Below are positions 41,808 to 50,897 of a stretch of 64,000 bases of DNA, in pieces. This DNA is from an uncultured Sphingomonas sp. (GTDB taxonomy: Bacteria > Pseudomonadota > Alphaproteobacteria > Sphingomonadales > Sphingomonadaceae). Made by a program: the position numbers and the translations under genes. The notes under the pieces are model-generated. The model was not told the DNA's origin. It worked only from the letters and a program-made list of their open reading frames with translations, and ran no database searches. Numbering within the stretch: the stretch's first letter is position 1; the number at the start of each line of letters is the position of its first letter. The stretch is taken from assembly GCF_913062585.1 (NCBI RefSeq), contig NZ_CAJXWX010000007.1:85909-149908 (forward strand). The letters run 5' to 3'.

Positions 41808-44519
41808 ATGCTTACGTTTCGCAGCCTGTTGAAGGCTTCGGCCTCGCTCATCCTGGCGACCGGCCCGCTGGCGGCCCATGCGCAGGATAGCAGCGCCACC
41901 GCCGCCGCGCCGCAGGCCGCCCAGAACGGCGATAGCCAGGGCACCGACGGCCAGGGCGAAGAGATCGTCGTCAACGGCACCTATGCGCGCAGCCTGGCGG
42001 CCGGCATCGAGACCAAGCGCCGCGCCGCTTATGGCGTCGACTCGATCAGCTCGACCGATATCGGTAAGTTCCCGACCCAGAACGTCGCCGAGGCGCTGCA
42101 GCTCGTCCCCGGCGTCGCGATCACCCGCCCGCGCGGCGAGGGCCTGTATGTCAGCGTCCGTGGCCTGGGGCCGCAGTTCCAGAACACGCTGATGAACGGC
42201 CGCACCATCGCGCTGAACGACCTGATCGAAAATGGCGGCGCAGCCGGTCGCCAGTTCCGCTTCGAGATGCTGCCCGCCGAATTCACCTCGAGCATCGACG
42301 TGGTGAAGACCCCGACCGCGGACATGAGCGAAGGCGCGCTGGGCGGCAATATCGACGTCAAGACCTTCCACCCGCTGGAGGTCGGCAACAAGACGACGAT
42401 CAACATGCGCGGCACCTATACCAGCCAGACCGACAAGGTGCGGCCCAACGTCACCGTGCTGACCAGCGCGAAGAACAGCGACGGCACCTTCGGCATCCTG
42501 GCGGGCGCGCAATATTGGGCGAAGTCGGTCCGCAACGACCGCTTCATGAATTTCGGCTGGCTGCTCGACCGCTATGTCGACCCCAGCGATCCGAATGCGC
42601 CGAAGCGGGGCGGTGCGCCCACCGGCCTCTATTCGCCGACCCGTACCCGCCCCACCGTCGAGACCGAGGATCGCAAGCGCATCTCCGGCATCGTGTCGGC
42701 GCAATGGGCACCCACGACCGAATTGCAGACGACCCTCGACATCGTCGCGACCCGTCTGGACGTCGCCTATGACGAGTTCGGCCTCGACATCTATCCGGAC
42801 GACAACAACGTCACCATCGGCAACGTCAAGCAGCTGCCGACCGTGTTGCAGCCCGGCTATACCGTCGTCGGCGACACGATCACCAAGGCGACGATCAACA
42901 ATGTCCGCTTCATGGGCACGCGCGAATACAGCCTCAACCGCCACGACCTGATCACCATCGGGTTGAAGCAGGTGTGGAACCCGGATCGCTGGCATGTCTC
43001 GGCGAACGTCAACTGGTCGGCCGCGCACAGCTATCACCCCGATTACCGGACGGGCACGGTGCGCAGCCGCGCCTATTTCATCGCGCCGCTGACCTATGAC
43101 GCCAGCGGCGGCTATCAGTCGATCCCGACCTTCACCACGCCGGTCGACGTCACCAACCCGGCCAATTACAAGCTGTTCGAGTTCAACATCGCCCCCAAGA
43201 ACAGCAAGGACTGGGACTTCTACTCGCGCGCCGACGTGGCGCACGACTTCGACGGCTTCCTGTCGAAGCTGGCGGCGGGCGGCGAATATCACTGGCGCAA
43301 GCGCGATTATTTCCGTCGCGACTATCTGATCAACACCGCGACCAACCAGCCGCTGACCAGCCTGGGCGCGGGCGCCTATCAGCAGATGCCCTATGGCGAC
43401 TTCCTGTCGGGCGTCAGCGGCAATGCCTTCCGCAACTGGCTGGTGCCGGTGACCCAGGCCTATGTCGGCGACTTCTTCACGCCGGCGATCCAGGCACAGC
43501 CGCTGACCAACGGCGACCTGCGCTCGTCCTTCGTCGTGACCGAGAAGATCGCCGCCGCCTATGTCCGCGCCGATTACCAGTTCGATGCCGGACAGGTACC
43601 GGTCAGCGGCAATATCGGCGTCCGCTACGTCCATACCGACCAAGTCGCGAGCGGCACGCTGACCAGCGGCAGCACCCCCACGCCGGTCAGCTATCCCAAG
43701 ACGTTCAACGACGTCCTGCCCAGCTTCAACCTGCGCGCCGACCTGACGCCCAAGCTGGTCGGTCGCCTGGCCGCCAGCCGGGTGCTGACCCGTCCCAACG
43801 TCACCGACACCGCGCCGCGCATCACCGTGTCGACCGACGCACCGACCGCCAGCGGCGGCAACCCGCAGCTGGTGCCCTTCCTCGCCACCCAGTTCGACGG
43901 GTCGCTGGAATGGTATTTCGCGCCGTCGGGGATGCTGTCGGGCGCCATCTTCTACAAGGCGATGGACAATTACATCACCCAGTCGAACACGCTGATCGAC
44001 ATCCCGAACCGCGGCACGGTGCGCCTGTCCACCTCGGTCAATGGCGGCGATGCCAAGGTGTACGGCGCGGAGGCGGCCTATAGCCAGGTCTTCACCTTCC
44101 TGCCGGCACCGTTCGACGGCTTCGGCGTGCAGGGGTCCTACACCCATACCGAGGTGAAGGCCGACTATATGGCGGGCTCGCGCCTCATCAAGGACCAGCT
44201 GATCGGCCTGTCGAAGAACAGCTTCAACCTGGTCGGCTTCTACGACAAGGGGCCGCTGTCGGCGCGTCTCTCCTATGTCTGGCGTGACAAATATCTGTCG
44301 AGCACGGGCAGCACGGTGCAGGCGCCGACCTATGTCGCGGCCTTCGGTTCGCTCGACGGCCAGCTGTCGGTGCGTGCCGCAGACAATCTGACGCTCAGCC
44401 TGGAGGGCATCAACATCGCGGGCGCGCATCAGGACACCTATAACGACAATGATCTGCGCTTCGGCGAGATCAACTATTATGGCCGGACGATCCTGTTCGG
44501 TATTCGGGCGGAGTTCTGA
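41808..44519 (+). CDS. TonB-dependent receptor coupled to PI-PLC-like enzyme
   Basis: A 903-aa outer membrane receptor. Signal peptide MLTFRSLLKASASLILATGPLAAHAQ, a short Ala/Gln-rich linker, then the plug: IGKFPTQNVAEALQLVPGVAI, YVSVRGLGPQFQNTLMNGR, and EFTSSIDVVKTPTADMSEGALGGNIDVKT, the pattern of the large saccharide- or phosphate-ester-type receptors. It ends in a terminal Phe (LFGIRAEF). Its stop overlaps the start of the PI-PLC-like gene by one base (TGATG), so enzyme and receptor are made together. The ligand may be the enzyme product or its parent lipid headgroup. Confidence 0.9.
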   Translation: MLTFRSLLKASASLILATGPLAAHAQDSSATAAAPQAAQNGDSQGTDGQGEEIVVNGTYARSLAAGIETKRRAAYGVDSISSTDIGKFPTQNVAEALQLVPGVAITRPRGEGLYVSVRGLGPQFQNTLMNGRTIALNDLIENGGAAGRQFRFEMLPAEFTSSIDVVKTPTADMSEGALGGNIDVKTFHPLEVGNKTTINMRGTYTSQTDKVRPNVTVLTSAKNSDGTFGILAGAQYWAKSVRNDRFMNFGWLLDRYVDPSDPNAPKRGGAPTGLYSPTRTRPTVETEDRKRISGIVSAQWAPTTELQTTLDIVATRLDVAYDEFGLDIYPDDNNVTIGNVKQLPTVLQPGYTVVGDTITKATINNVRFMGTREYSLNRHDLITIGLKQVWNPDRWHVSANVNWSAAHSYHPDYRTGTVRSRAYFIAPLTYDASGGYQSIPTFTTPVDVTNPANYKLFEFNIAPKNSKDWDFYSRADVAHDFDGFLSKLAAGGEYHWRKRDYFRRDYLINTATNQPLTSLGAGAYQQMPYGDFLSGVSGNAFRNWLVPVTQAYVGDFFTPAIQAQPLTNGDLRSSFVVTEKIAAAYVRADYQFDAGQVPVSGNIGVRYVHTDQVASGTLTSGSTPTPVSYPKTFNDVLPSFNLRADLTPKLVGRLAASRVLTRPNVTDTAPRITVSTDAPTASGGNPQLVPFLATQFDGSLEWYFAPSGMLSGAIFYKAMDNYITQSNTLIDIPNRGTVRLSTSVNGGDAKVYGAEAAYSQVFTFLPAPFDGFGVQGSYTHTEVKADYMAGSRLIKDQLIGLSKNSFNLVGFYDKGPLSARLSYVWRDKYLSSTGSTVQAPTYVAAFGSLDGQLSVRAADNLTLSLEGINIAGAHQDTYNDNDLRFGEINYYGRTILFGIRAEF

Positions 44520-45613
44520 TGAAGCGCGTACTCACCCTGGCGGCGGTCCTCGCGACCGCCGCTGCGCCGGCGCCGCGCGCGCCTTTGCGGATGAACGACA
44601 TCCAGGTCGTCGGCTCGCACAACAGCTACAAGAAGCGGATCGCGCCTGCGGTCTTCGCCGCGCTGGAGCAGCGTGACCCGAAACTGGCCGCCGCGCTGGA
44701 TTACGACCATCTGACCCTGGCGCAACAGCTCGACCGGGGCGTGCGCCAGCTGGAGATCGACATCTTCGCCGACCCGCAAGGCGGCCGTTTCGCGCATCCC
44801 AAGGGCGAGGCGATCGCCAGGGCAGCGGGCGAGCAGACCGGCTTCGACGAGGCCGCAATGATGAAGCCGGGCTTCAAGGTCTTCCACATTCCGGAAGTCG
44901 ACTATCGCTCCTGCGGCACCTTCAAACAGTGCATCGGCCAGATCGACGCCTGGTCGCGCGCACATCCGCGCCATCTGCCGATCATGGTGACGATCAACGC
45001 CGCCGACCGGCCGATCAACAAGCCCGGCGTCACCGATCCCCTCCCCCTGACCGCGCCGCTGCTCGACGCGCTCGATGCCGAGATCCGCGACGTGCTGAAG
45101 CCCAACCGGATCATCACCCCCGATGACGTGCGCGGCAATGCGGCGACACTGCGCGAGGCGGTGACGACCAAGGGCTGGCCGACGCTGGATAGCGCGCGCG
45201 GAAAGATCTACTTCGTGCTCGATACCCCTGCGGACGTGTCCGACCGCTATCGCGCCGGGCATCCCTCGCTGAAGGGCCGCCCGATCTTCGGCTGGTACGA
45301 CACCGACCAGCCCGAGGCCTCGGTCGAGATCGTCGGCGATCCGCGGGAGGATGGGGCGAAGATCCGTGAGTGGGTCCGCCAAGGCTTCATCGTCCGCACC
45401 CGCACCGACGCCGACACGGTCGAGGCGCGAGCCGACGACCATGCCCGCCAGCAGGCCGCGATCGACAGCGGCGCGCAGGCGGTGTCGACCGACTATTATC
45501 CCGGCGCGCCGACACGCCCCTGGAGCAAGGGCTTCACCGTTACGCTGCCCGGCGGGGTGATGGAGCGCTGCAACCCGGTGACGCAACCGGCAGGCTGCAA
45601 ACTGCCGAGGTAA
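44519..45613 (+). CDS. Secreted PI-PLC-like phosphodiesterase (Ca2+-dependent type)
   Basis: A 364-aa protein with a short signal peptide (MKRVLTLAAVLATAAAPA). The TIM-barrel PI-PLC pattern is visible: first catalytic His in VVGSHNSYKK, acidic ligands in QLEIDIFADPQGGRF, and a second His region FKVFHIPEVDYRSCGTF. The late block is AQAVSTDYYPGA. It matches the bacterial family annotated as Ca2+-dependent phosphoinositide phospholipase C. It probably cleaves a phosphodiester of inositol or a related headgroup outside the inner membrane. It is coupled to the TonB receptor; a hairpin follows the stop. Confidence 0.85.
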   Translation: MKRVLTLAAVLATAAAPAPRAPLRMNDIQVVGSHNSYKKRIAPAVFAALEQRDPKLAAALDYDHLTLAQQLDRGVRQLEIDIFADPQGGRFAHPKGEAIARAAGEQTGFDEAAMMKPGFKVFHIPEVDYRSCGTFKQCIGQIDAWSRAHPRHLPIMVTINAADRPINKPGVTDPLPLTAPLLDALDAEIRDVLKPNRIITPDDVRGNAATLREAVTTKGWPTLDSARGKIYFVLDTPADVSDRYRAGHPSLKGRPIFGWYDTDQPEASVEIVGDPREDGAKIREWVRQGFIVRTRTDADTVEARADDHARQQAAIDSGAQAVSTDYYPGAPTRPWSKGFTVTLPGGVMERCNPVTQPAGCKLPR

Positions 45614-45619
45614 AGGCGC

Positions 45620-45646
45620 GTTCCTCCCCCTTGCCGGGGGAGGAAC
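45620..45646. terminator. Bidirectional hairpin between convergent genes
   Basis: Perfect 11-bp stem GTTCCTCCCCC / GGGGGAGGAAC with a 5-base loop, between the PI-PLC-like stop and the aguB stop. It can serve both transcripts; no T-run. Confidence 0.65.
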
Positions 45647-45654
45647 CGTCGGCC

Positions 45655-46503
45655 TCAGATATCCTGGACCAGCCGCCCGTACAGCTCGGGCCGGCGGTCG
45701 CGGAAGAAGCCGAAGGCCGCGCGGTGGCGCTTCACCCGGTCGAGGTCGAGGGTGGCGACGATCACGCCCTCTTCCTCGCGGTCCAGCTCGGCCAGGATGT
45801 CGCCGCGCTCGTCGCAGATGAAGCTGGTGCCGTAGAAGGTCTGGCCATGTTCGCAGCCGATACGATTGGCCGCGACGATCGGCACGACGTTGGACACCGC
45901 ATGGCCCAGCATCGCGCGCCGCCACAGCCGCGCGGTATCCAGGCTGTCGTCATGCGGCTCGCTGCCGATCGCGGTGGGATAGAACAGGATTTCCGCGCCC
46001 ATCAGCATCATCGCGCGCGCCGTCTCGGGATACCATTGGTCCCAGCAGACGCCGACGCCCAGCTTGGTCGCCGGGCCGTCCCACACCTTGAACCCGGTAT
46101 TGCCGGGGCGGAAATAGAATTTCTCCTCATAGCCCGGACCGTCCGGGATATGGCTCTTGCGATAGACGCCCGCGACCTGGCCGTCGGGGTTCACCATCGC
46201 CAGCGAGTTGTAATGGTGCGGCCCGTCCGCCTCGAAGAAGCTGGTCGGGATATGGACCTTCAGCTCGGCCGCCAATTCCTGCATCGCGCGCACCGCCTTG
46301 TGCTCGGCGGTGGGCTTGGCATGGGCGAACAGCCCTTCATCCTCGACGCGGCAGAAATATTCGCCCTCGAACAGCTCGGGCGGCAGGATCACCTGCGCGC
46401 CCTGGGCGGCCGCCTCGCGGACGAGGCGCGAGACCTCGGCGATGTTACGGTCGATATCGGCGGTGAAGGCCAGTTGCAGCGCGGCGACGGTGATCTGGGT
46501 CAT
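45655..46503 (-). CDS. aguB: N-carbamoylputrescine amidase
   Basis: A 282-aa nitrilase-superfamily enzyme that turns N-carbamoylputrescine into putrescine, CO2 and ammonia. The catalytic triad is visible as Glu in LPPELFEGEYF, Lys in VYRKSHIPDG and Cys in GVGVCWDQWYPE. Length and the SEPHDDSLDTARLW block fit AguB rather than other nitrilases. The start is ATG 46503, seven bases after AAAGGG; GTG 46509 would be too close to that site. It shares a strand and probably a transcript with the genes back to aguA. Confidence 0.93.
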   Translation of the reverse strand: MTQITVAALQLAFTADIDRNIAEVSRLVREAAAQGAQVILPPELFEGEYFCRVEDEGLFAHAKPTAEHKAVRAMQELAAELKVHIPTSFFEADGPHHYNSLAMVNPDGQVAGVYRKSHIPDGPGYEEKFYFRPGNTGFKVWDGPATKLGVGVCWDQWYPETARAMMLMGAEILFYPTAIGSEPHDDSLDTARLWRRAMLGHAVSNVVPIVAANRIGCEHGQTFYGTSFICDERGDILAELDREEEGVIVATLDLDRVKRHRAAFGFFRDRRPELYGRLVQDI

Positions 46504-46522
46504 GGCCACGCCCTTTAATGGT

Positions 46523-47545
46523 TCAATTTTGCCCCGTCACCCGCCGAGTGGCCAGTCGCCCGCGTAATTCGTCGAGAAAGGCCCCGGGTTCGTCGAGCCG
46601 CAGCGCGATGGCCCGGACGGGGTCGCGCCGCCAGCGCGACCTTGGCGGCAGAGGCGGGTCCAGCCGCAGGAGCAGATTGGGCCAGGCCAGCAGCGCCACG
46701 TTCCAGCTGTCGGGCGCGCGGACCATATCGCCATCCGGATGCGCGTCGACCGCCGTGATCATGTCATAGGGGATCGTCCGGTCGACCAGGATCCCGGCGC
46801 GAACCCGCACGCCCGCAGGGGTCAGCAGGACGGGCGCGAGGCGCAGCGACTTGATCAGGCCGATCAGATACAGGAGCGATACGTCGCTGACCACGAACAG
46901 GATCAGCGCCACGGTCCGGCTCCAATGCGCGACGAGCAGGTGGGTGACGCCGATCTCGATACAGGACAAGAGCAGCAGCGCGATCATCATCGGCTGGAGA
47001 TGGCGGTGATAGGCAAAGCCTTGCGTCCCCGCCGGTATGTCGGGCGCGCCGCCCCAGCGGAACAGCGCCAGATGCAGCAGCCGCGCCTCCGCCCGCGCAA
47101 GGCGCACCAGCGGCGCGGGAACGACCTCGGCGAACAGGGCGACCCAGCGTTCGGGATCGTGCCGGTTCCACTGCCGCACCCGCGCGACGATGCGCCACAA
47201 ACCCCAGCCATTATGCAGAGCGATCGCGACGACCGGCACCACCACCGCCCAGGGCATTGCGAACAGCGCCGTGCGGACCGGCGGCGGCGACAGGCTGAAC
47301 ACCGCCATCCCTGCCCCCGCCAGCGCCGCGATCCCCGCCCGCCAGCCGGGCCTCCGGTCACGCGCGATCAGCCCCAGCATCATCGCGTCGGAGGCGATCC
47401 ACAGGAACAGCAGCGCCGCCGCCCGGGGATGGGCCTGCGCGACCGGCAGGCGAAGCAGCGCGGCGGCGGCCGCGATGGCAAGGGCAGGTGCGACGGCGGG
47501 CAGGATCGGGCGATCGAACCCGGTTGCGGATCGGACGACGTTCAT
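46523..47545 (-). CDS. Unknown integral membrane protein
   Basis: A 340-aa protein not recognised. Four hydrophobic helices lie in the first ~130 residues (ILPAVAPALAIAAAAALL, AALLFLWIASDAMML, GIAALAGAGMAVFSL, TALFAMPWAVVVPVVAIAL). Two more are near 215-260. The C-terminal ~80 residues look soluble, with a PH-like pattern (GVRVRAGILVDRTIPYDMITAVDAH). GGGGAG precedes ATG 47545. It sits 19 bp before aguB and after the hemerythrin-like gene on the same strand; a link to polyamine metabolism is not shown. Confidence 0.75.
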   Translation of the reverse strand: MNVVRSATGFDRPILPAVAPALAIAAAAALLRLPVAQAHPRAAALLFLWIASDAMMLGLIARDRRPGWRAGIAALAGAGMAVFSLSPPPVRTALFAMPWAVVVPVVAIALHNGWGLWRIVARVRQWNRHDPERWVALFAEVVPAPLVRLARAEARLLHLALFRWGGAPDIPAGTQGFAYHRHLQPMMIALLLLSCIEIGVTHLLVAHWSRTVALILFVVSDVSLLYLIGLIKSLRLAPVLLTPAGVRVRAGILVDRTIPYDMITAVDAHPDGDMVRAPDSWNVALLAWPNLLLRLDPPLPPRSRWRRDPVRAIALRLDEPGAFLDELRGRLATRRVTGQN

Positions 47546-47598
47546 GGCGACTCCCCTGATCGGCGGCGGCGCGATGATAGACTGCGCCGCCCCGCCGG

Positions 47599-48051
47599 TC
47601 ACGCCGTCATACGGGACGTCGGAACCGGATCGAACAGGATGGAGCGCAGGACGACCGGGTAGAAGCTCTGCATCTTCTGGTCGCACAGCGCCGTCAGCCG
47701 CTGGTTGAGCTGGCGCGTGGCCACGACATATTCGCTCCACCGCTCCTCGATGGCGCGGGCGGTCCAGATGCCGATATGCCGGGAATAGGTCAGGCGCAGT
47801 TCGCGAGTCTCGATCACGATCGCCTCACATCCGGGAATGCTGGCCATCAGCCGTTTTTCGCGCAGCGGCGTCAGCAGCAGATCGTCCTCGGTCTTCAGAT
47901 GCTTGGTGATGACCTGCGCGATCCGCGTCCGGACCACGCCCAGAAGCGGTGCGGCCTCGGCATAGCTTTTGTCGAACAGGGCGACGAGATCGCCGATCGC
48001 CCGCGCGATCTCCTCGTGCTGGCCGCGGAGCAGAGTGATCGTGGCTTGCAA
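47599..48051 (-). CDS. Hemerythrin-like helical protein
   Basis: A 150-aa all-helical protein. Metal-ligand-like residues occur in hemerythrin order: His in LLRGQHEEIARAI, His and Glu in ITKHLKTEDDLLLTPL, His in YSRHIGIW, and acidic residues later. This fits the hemerythrin HHE pattern only partly, so iron or oxygen binding is uncertain. The start chosen is TTG 48051 with GGAG seven bases upstream; GTG 48087 would add 12 mostly basic residues. Confidence 0.6.
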   Translation of the reverse strand: MQATITLLRGQHEEIARAIGDLVALFDKSYAEAAPLLGVVRTRIAQVITKHLKTEDDLLLTPLREKRLMASIPGCEAIVIETRELRLTYSRHIGIWTARAIEERWSEYVVATRQLNQRLTALCDQKMQSFYPVVLRSILFDPVPTSRMTA

Positions 48052-48117
48052 AATATGGCTCCGAACCCGAACGCGTGGACGGACCACCCTATCGGAGCAT
48101 GATTTACAGGCGGTAAA

Positions 48118-48148
48118 GGGCCCGCGCTTCGATGGGGAAGCGCGGGCC
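48118..48148 (-). terminator. Hairpin after aguA
   Basis: A strong 12-bp stem (GGCCCGCGCTTC / GAAGCGCGGGCC) starts 12 bp after the aguA stop and is followed on the minus strand by only CTTTA. It probably ends or attenuates the M28-aguA transcript before the hemerythrin-like gene. Confidence 0.55.
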
Positions 48149-48159
48149 GGAAAGGGCGA

Positions 48160-49176
48160 TCAGGCGATGGCCGGGATCTGCTGCGAAATGCAGTGGAAGC
48201 TGCCGCCGCCGGTCAGGATCGCATCGGCGCGCAGGCCGACGACCTCGCGATCGGGGAAGATCGCCTGGATCGCCGCGACACCCGCCGCGTCATTCTCGCT
48301 GCCATAGAGGGGCACGACCACCGCCGCATTGCCGATATAGAAGTTCATATAGCTGGCGGGCACGATCTCCTCGTCGCGCAGCACGCGGCCCGGCGACGGG
48401 ATCAGCACGACCTCCAGCCCTGCGGCGACGGCATCGCGCTTGGCGGCCATATAGACCTGCCAATTGGGATCATTCTCGGCCGCTTCGGGAAGGGCGATGC
48501 GGTTCGGGCCGACGAAGCGCGCCAGATTGTCGACATGGCCGTCGGTATGGTCGTTGAGCAGCCCGTCGCCCAGCCAGACGATCCGGGTCAGCCCCAGATC
48601 CTGGGCCAGCCGCTCGGCGATCGCCTCCTCGCTCAGCCCCGGATTGCGGTTGGGGTTGAGCAGGCACTGGCGCGTCGTGACGGCCAGGCCGGTGCCGTCG
48701 CCGTCGATCGCGCCGCCCTCCAGCACCCAGCCACAGGCCTGGGCCGCGATCCCGCGCTCCTCGGCCAGTCGTGCGCCGACCGTGTCGTCGCCGGGCAGGT
48801 CGTATTTGCCGCCCCAGCCGTTGAACTCGAACAGCCGCGCGGAGCCGTCGCCGGTGACGATCGGGCCGGTATCGCGCAGCCATATATCGCCGAAGGGCTG
48901 GACGATCACGTCGGCGACCGAACCCGCCATGCGGCGCGCGGCGTCCGCCGCCTCGCCATCGGCGGCAACCAGGATCACCCGCTCGCCCCGGCCATCGGCA
49001 TGAACCGCGCGGGCAAAGGCCAGCACTTCGGCGCGGGCCGGTTCCAGATCCTCTTCCCACAGCTCGCGATGGCTGGGAAAGCCGATCCACACGGCGTCAT
49101 GTCTGGCCCATTCGGCGGGCGGCGGCGTCGTCACATGGGGCGTCGTCACAGCGGGCGTCGTCACGTTGAGCGTCAC
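48160..49176 (-). CDS. aguA: Agmatine deiminase
   Basis: A 338-aa enzyme of the peptidylarginine-deiminase-like family converting agmatine to N-carbamoylputrescine plus ammonia. Conserved blocks are DIWLRDTGPI, LEGGAIDGDGTGL, LNDHTDGHVDN and, with the nucleophilic Cys, GGGSFHCISQQIP at the C-terminus. GTG 49176 (AGGAAG eight bases upstream) overlaps the M28 peptidase stop. The N-terminus carries repeats of VTTP encoded by a 15-bp tandem repeat. With aguB nearby it completes agmatine to putrescine; no arginine decarboxylase is in the window. Confidence 0.95.
   Translation of the reverse strand: MTLNVTTPAVTTPHVTTPPPAEWARHDAVWIGFPSHRELWEEDLEPARAEVLAFARAVHADGRGERVILVAADGEAADAARRMAGSVADVIVQPFGDIWLRDTGPIVTGDGSARLFEFNGWGGKYDLPGDDTVGARLAEERGIAAQACGWVLEGGAIDGDGTGLAVTTRQCLLNPNRNPGLSEEAIAERLAQDLGLTRIVWLGDGLLNDHTDGHVDNLARFVGPNRIALPEAAENDPNWQVYMAAKRDAVAAGLEVVLIPSPGRVLRDEEIVPASYMNFYIGNAAVVVPLYGSENDAAGVAAIQAIFPDREVVGLRADAILTGGGSFHCISQQIPAIA
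49126..49176. repeat. 15-bp tandem repeat in the 5' end of aguA
   Basis: Three units beginning CGTCGTCAC (49126-49140, 49141-49155, 49156-49170) and a partial fourth CGTCAC that contains the GTG start codon on the minus strand. The units keep frame and encode the VTTP-type repeats. Copy-number change would alter only N-terminal length. Confidence 0.6.
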
Positions 49177-50804
49177 TGGGCATTCTTCCTGCTTTGATCG
49201 CGGAGACCGCGAAATTCGGCGGTGGGATACCAGTTGGGCCACAGGCCCGGCCGGTCGGCCAGCTCCCTGCCAAGTTGGTAATAGATGGTCAAATCCTCGA
49301 CAGCGCCCGACCAATCCCAGCGGGGATCATATTCGTCCGACGGCTTGTGATAGCGGTGCGCGACATAATCCTCGGTCGCCGCCTTACCCGCCGCGACGCC
49401 GCCCGTTACCTTGTCCTGGCCCGATCCGCCAGCCAGCATCGGCACGCCCAGCTTGGCGAAGGAGAAATGGTCCGAGCGGTAATAGCTGCCGCGCTCCGGA
49501 TTGGGCTCGGCGCCGATATAGCGGCCCTGCGCCGCGACCAGCCGCTTGGCCAGATCCTCGATCTCGGACTTGCCCTGCCCGGTCAGCACGAAGTCCTTCG
49601 ATCGGCCGGTGACGTTCAGCCCGTCCATGTTCACGCCCCCCACGGTGCGCCCCAGCGGAAAGATCGGATGCTGCGCATAATAAGCCGAGCCGAGCAGCCC
49701 GCGTTCCTCCGCCGTCACCGCCAGAAAGGCGATGGAGCGCTTGGCCGGCCCCGCCTTGCCCTGCGCCTCGGCCAGCGCGACCAGCCCGGCGACGCCGCTC
49801 GCATTGTCGAGCGCGCCGTTGCAGATATCGTCGCCGTCCACCGCGTCGCAGTGGCCCAGATGATCCCAATGCGCCGAATAGAGCACATAATCGTCGGGCG
49901 CGGTGGTGCCCGGCAGCACGCCGATCACATTCTTCGACGCCTGCCGCCGGATCGTGTTGGTAAAGCCGCCCGACAGGGTCAGGCCCAGCGGCACCGCCTT
50001 GAACCCCCTGGTCTGCGCCGCCTTGGTCAGCGTGGCGAGGTCGCGGCCCGCCGCCTGCAGCAGGCGCTCGGCAACGGACTGCTGCAGCCAACCGACCAGC
50101 TGGCTCTGGTCCTTATGGTCGCCAGGCTCGTCCATTTCGAGCTGCGGCCCGGTCCAGGAGGATTGCACCACGGCCCAGGGGTAGGCGGCGGGTTCAGTCT
50201 GATGGACGATCAAAGCCCCCGCGGCACCGTGCTTTGCGGCATTTTCATATTTATAGGGCCAGCGGCCGTACCAGGTCATCGCCCGCCCCTCGAACGGCCC
50301 GTCGCGCCCCGGATTCTGCCAGTCGGGATCGTTGACCAGGATGACCACCGTCTTGCCGCGCACATCGACCCCGGCATAATCGTCCCAGCCCTTTTCGGGC
50401 GCGGTGATGCCATAGCCGACAAAGACCAGTTCGCTGTTCTTCAGGTCGATGCGCGGGGTCACGCGGTAGGTGCCGACGATCATGTCCCGGCGATAGGCGA
50501 GCGACATCGGTGCACCCTTCCCCGATACCGTGAAGGGCTGGACGTCGACGGCGTTGATCTCGACCATCGGCACGTCCTGGGTCCAGCTACCGTGATTGCC
50601 CGGCTTCAGCCCCGCCTGTTTGAACCGGTCGATGATATAGGCGACGGTCTTCTCCTCGGCGGGCGTGGTCGGCCCCCGCCCCTCATAGGCGTCCGAGCTC
50701 AGCGTCTGGGTCACGGTCTTCAGCGTATCGACCGAAATGGCGGGCTTGTCCTGCGCGATCGCGGTGCCGGACAGGAGGAGGGACAGCAGGAGCAGGCGGC
50801 GCAT
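49173..50804 (-). CDS. Secreted M28-family metallopeptidase
   Basis: A 543-aa zinc aminopeptidase-like protein. Signal peptide MRRLLLLSLLLSGTAIAQ. A PA-type insert is visible around residues 130-200 (GKTVVILVNDPDW...AAKHGAAGALIVHQ). Zinc ligands: His in YSAHWDHLG, Asp in CNGALDNASGVAG, Glu pair in AVTAEERGLLGS, Asp in VNMDGLN and the late His in RYHKPSDEYDP. It would cleave peptides in the periplasm or outside. Its stop overlaps the aguA start (GTGA), an unusual pairing with polyamine synthesis. Confidence 0.9.
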   Translation of the reverse strand: MRRLLLLSLLLSGTAIAQDKPAISVDTLKTVTQTLSSDAYEGRGPTTPAEEKTVAYIIDRFKQAGLKPGNHGSWTQDVPMVEINAVDVQPFTVSGKGAPMSLAYRRDMIVGTYRVTPRIDLKNSELVFVGYGITAPEKGWDDYAGVDVRGKTVVILVNDPDWQNPGRDGPFEGRAMTWYGRWPYKYENAAKHGAAGALIVHQTEPAAYPWAVVQSSWTGPQLEMDEPGDHKDQSQLVGWLQQSVAERLLQAAGRDLATLTKAAQTRGFKAVPLGLTLSGGFTNTIRRQASKNVIGVLPGTTAPDDYVLYSAHWDHLGHCDAVDGDDICNGALDNASGVAGLVALAEAQGKAGPAKRSIAFLAVTAEERGLLGSAYYAQHPIFPLGRTVGGVNMDGLNVTGRSKDFVLTGQGKSEIEDLAKRLVAAQGRYIGAEPNPERGSYYRSDHFSFAKLGVPMLAGGSGQDKVTGGVAAGKAATEDYVAHRYHKPSDEYDPRWDWSGAVEDLTIYYQLGRELADRPGLWPNWYPTAEFRGLRDQSRKNAQ

Positions 50805-50897
50805 GACGATTTCCCCTTATATTTGGGGGATGTTGTGCCCGGCGCGATGGCTGGGGGCAAGCTTGCCAAATCCTGCAAGGCGCTTCAGCCTGCGATC

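Noticed and set aside
41715..44429. A 904-codon minus-strand frame
   Set aside because: Antisense of the TonB receptor at 41808-44519; no recognisable domain.
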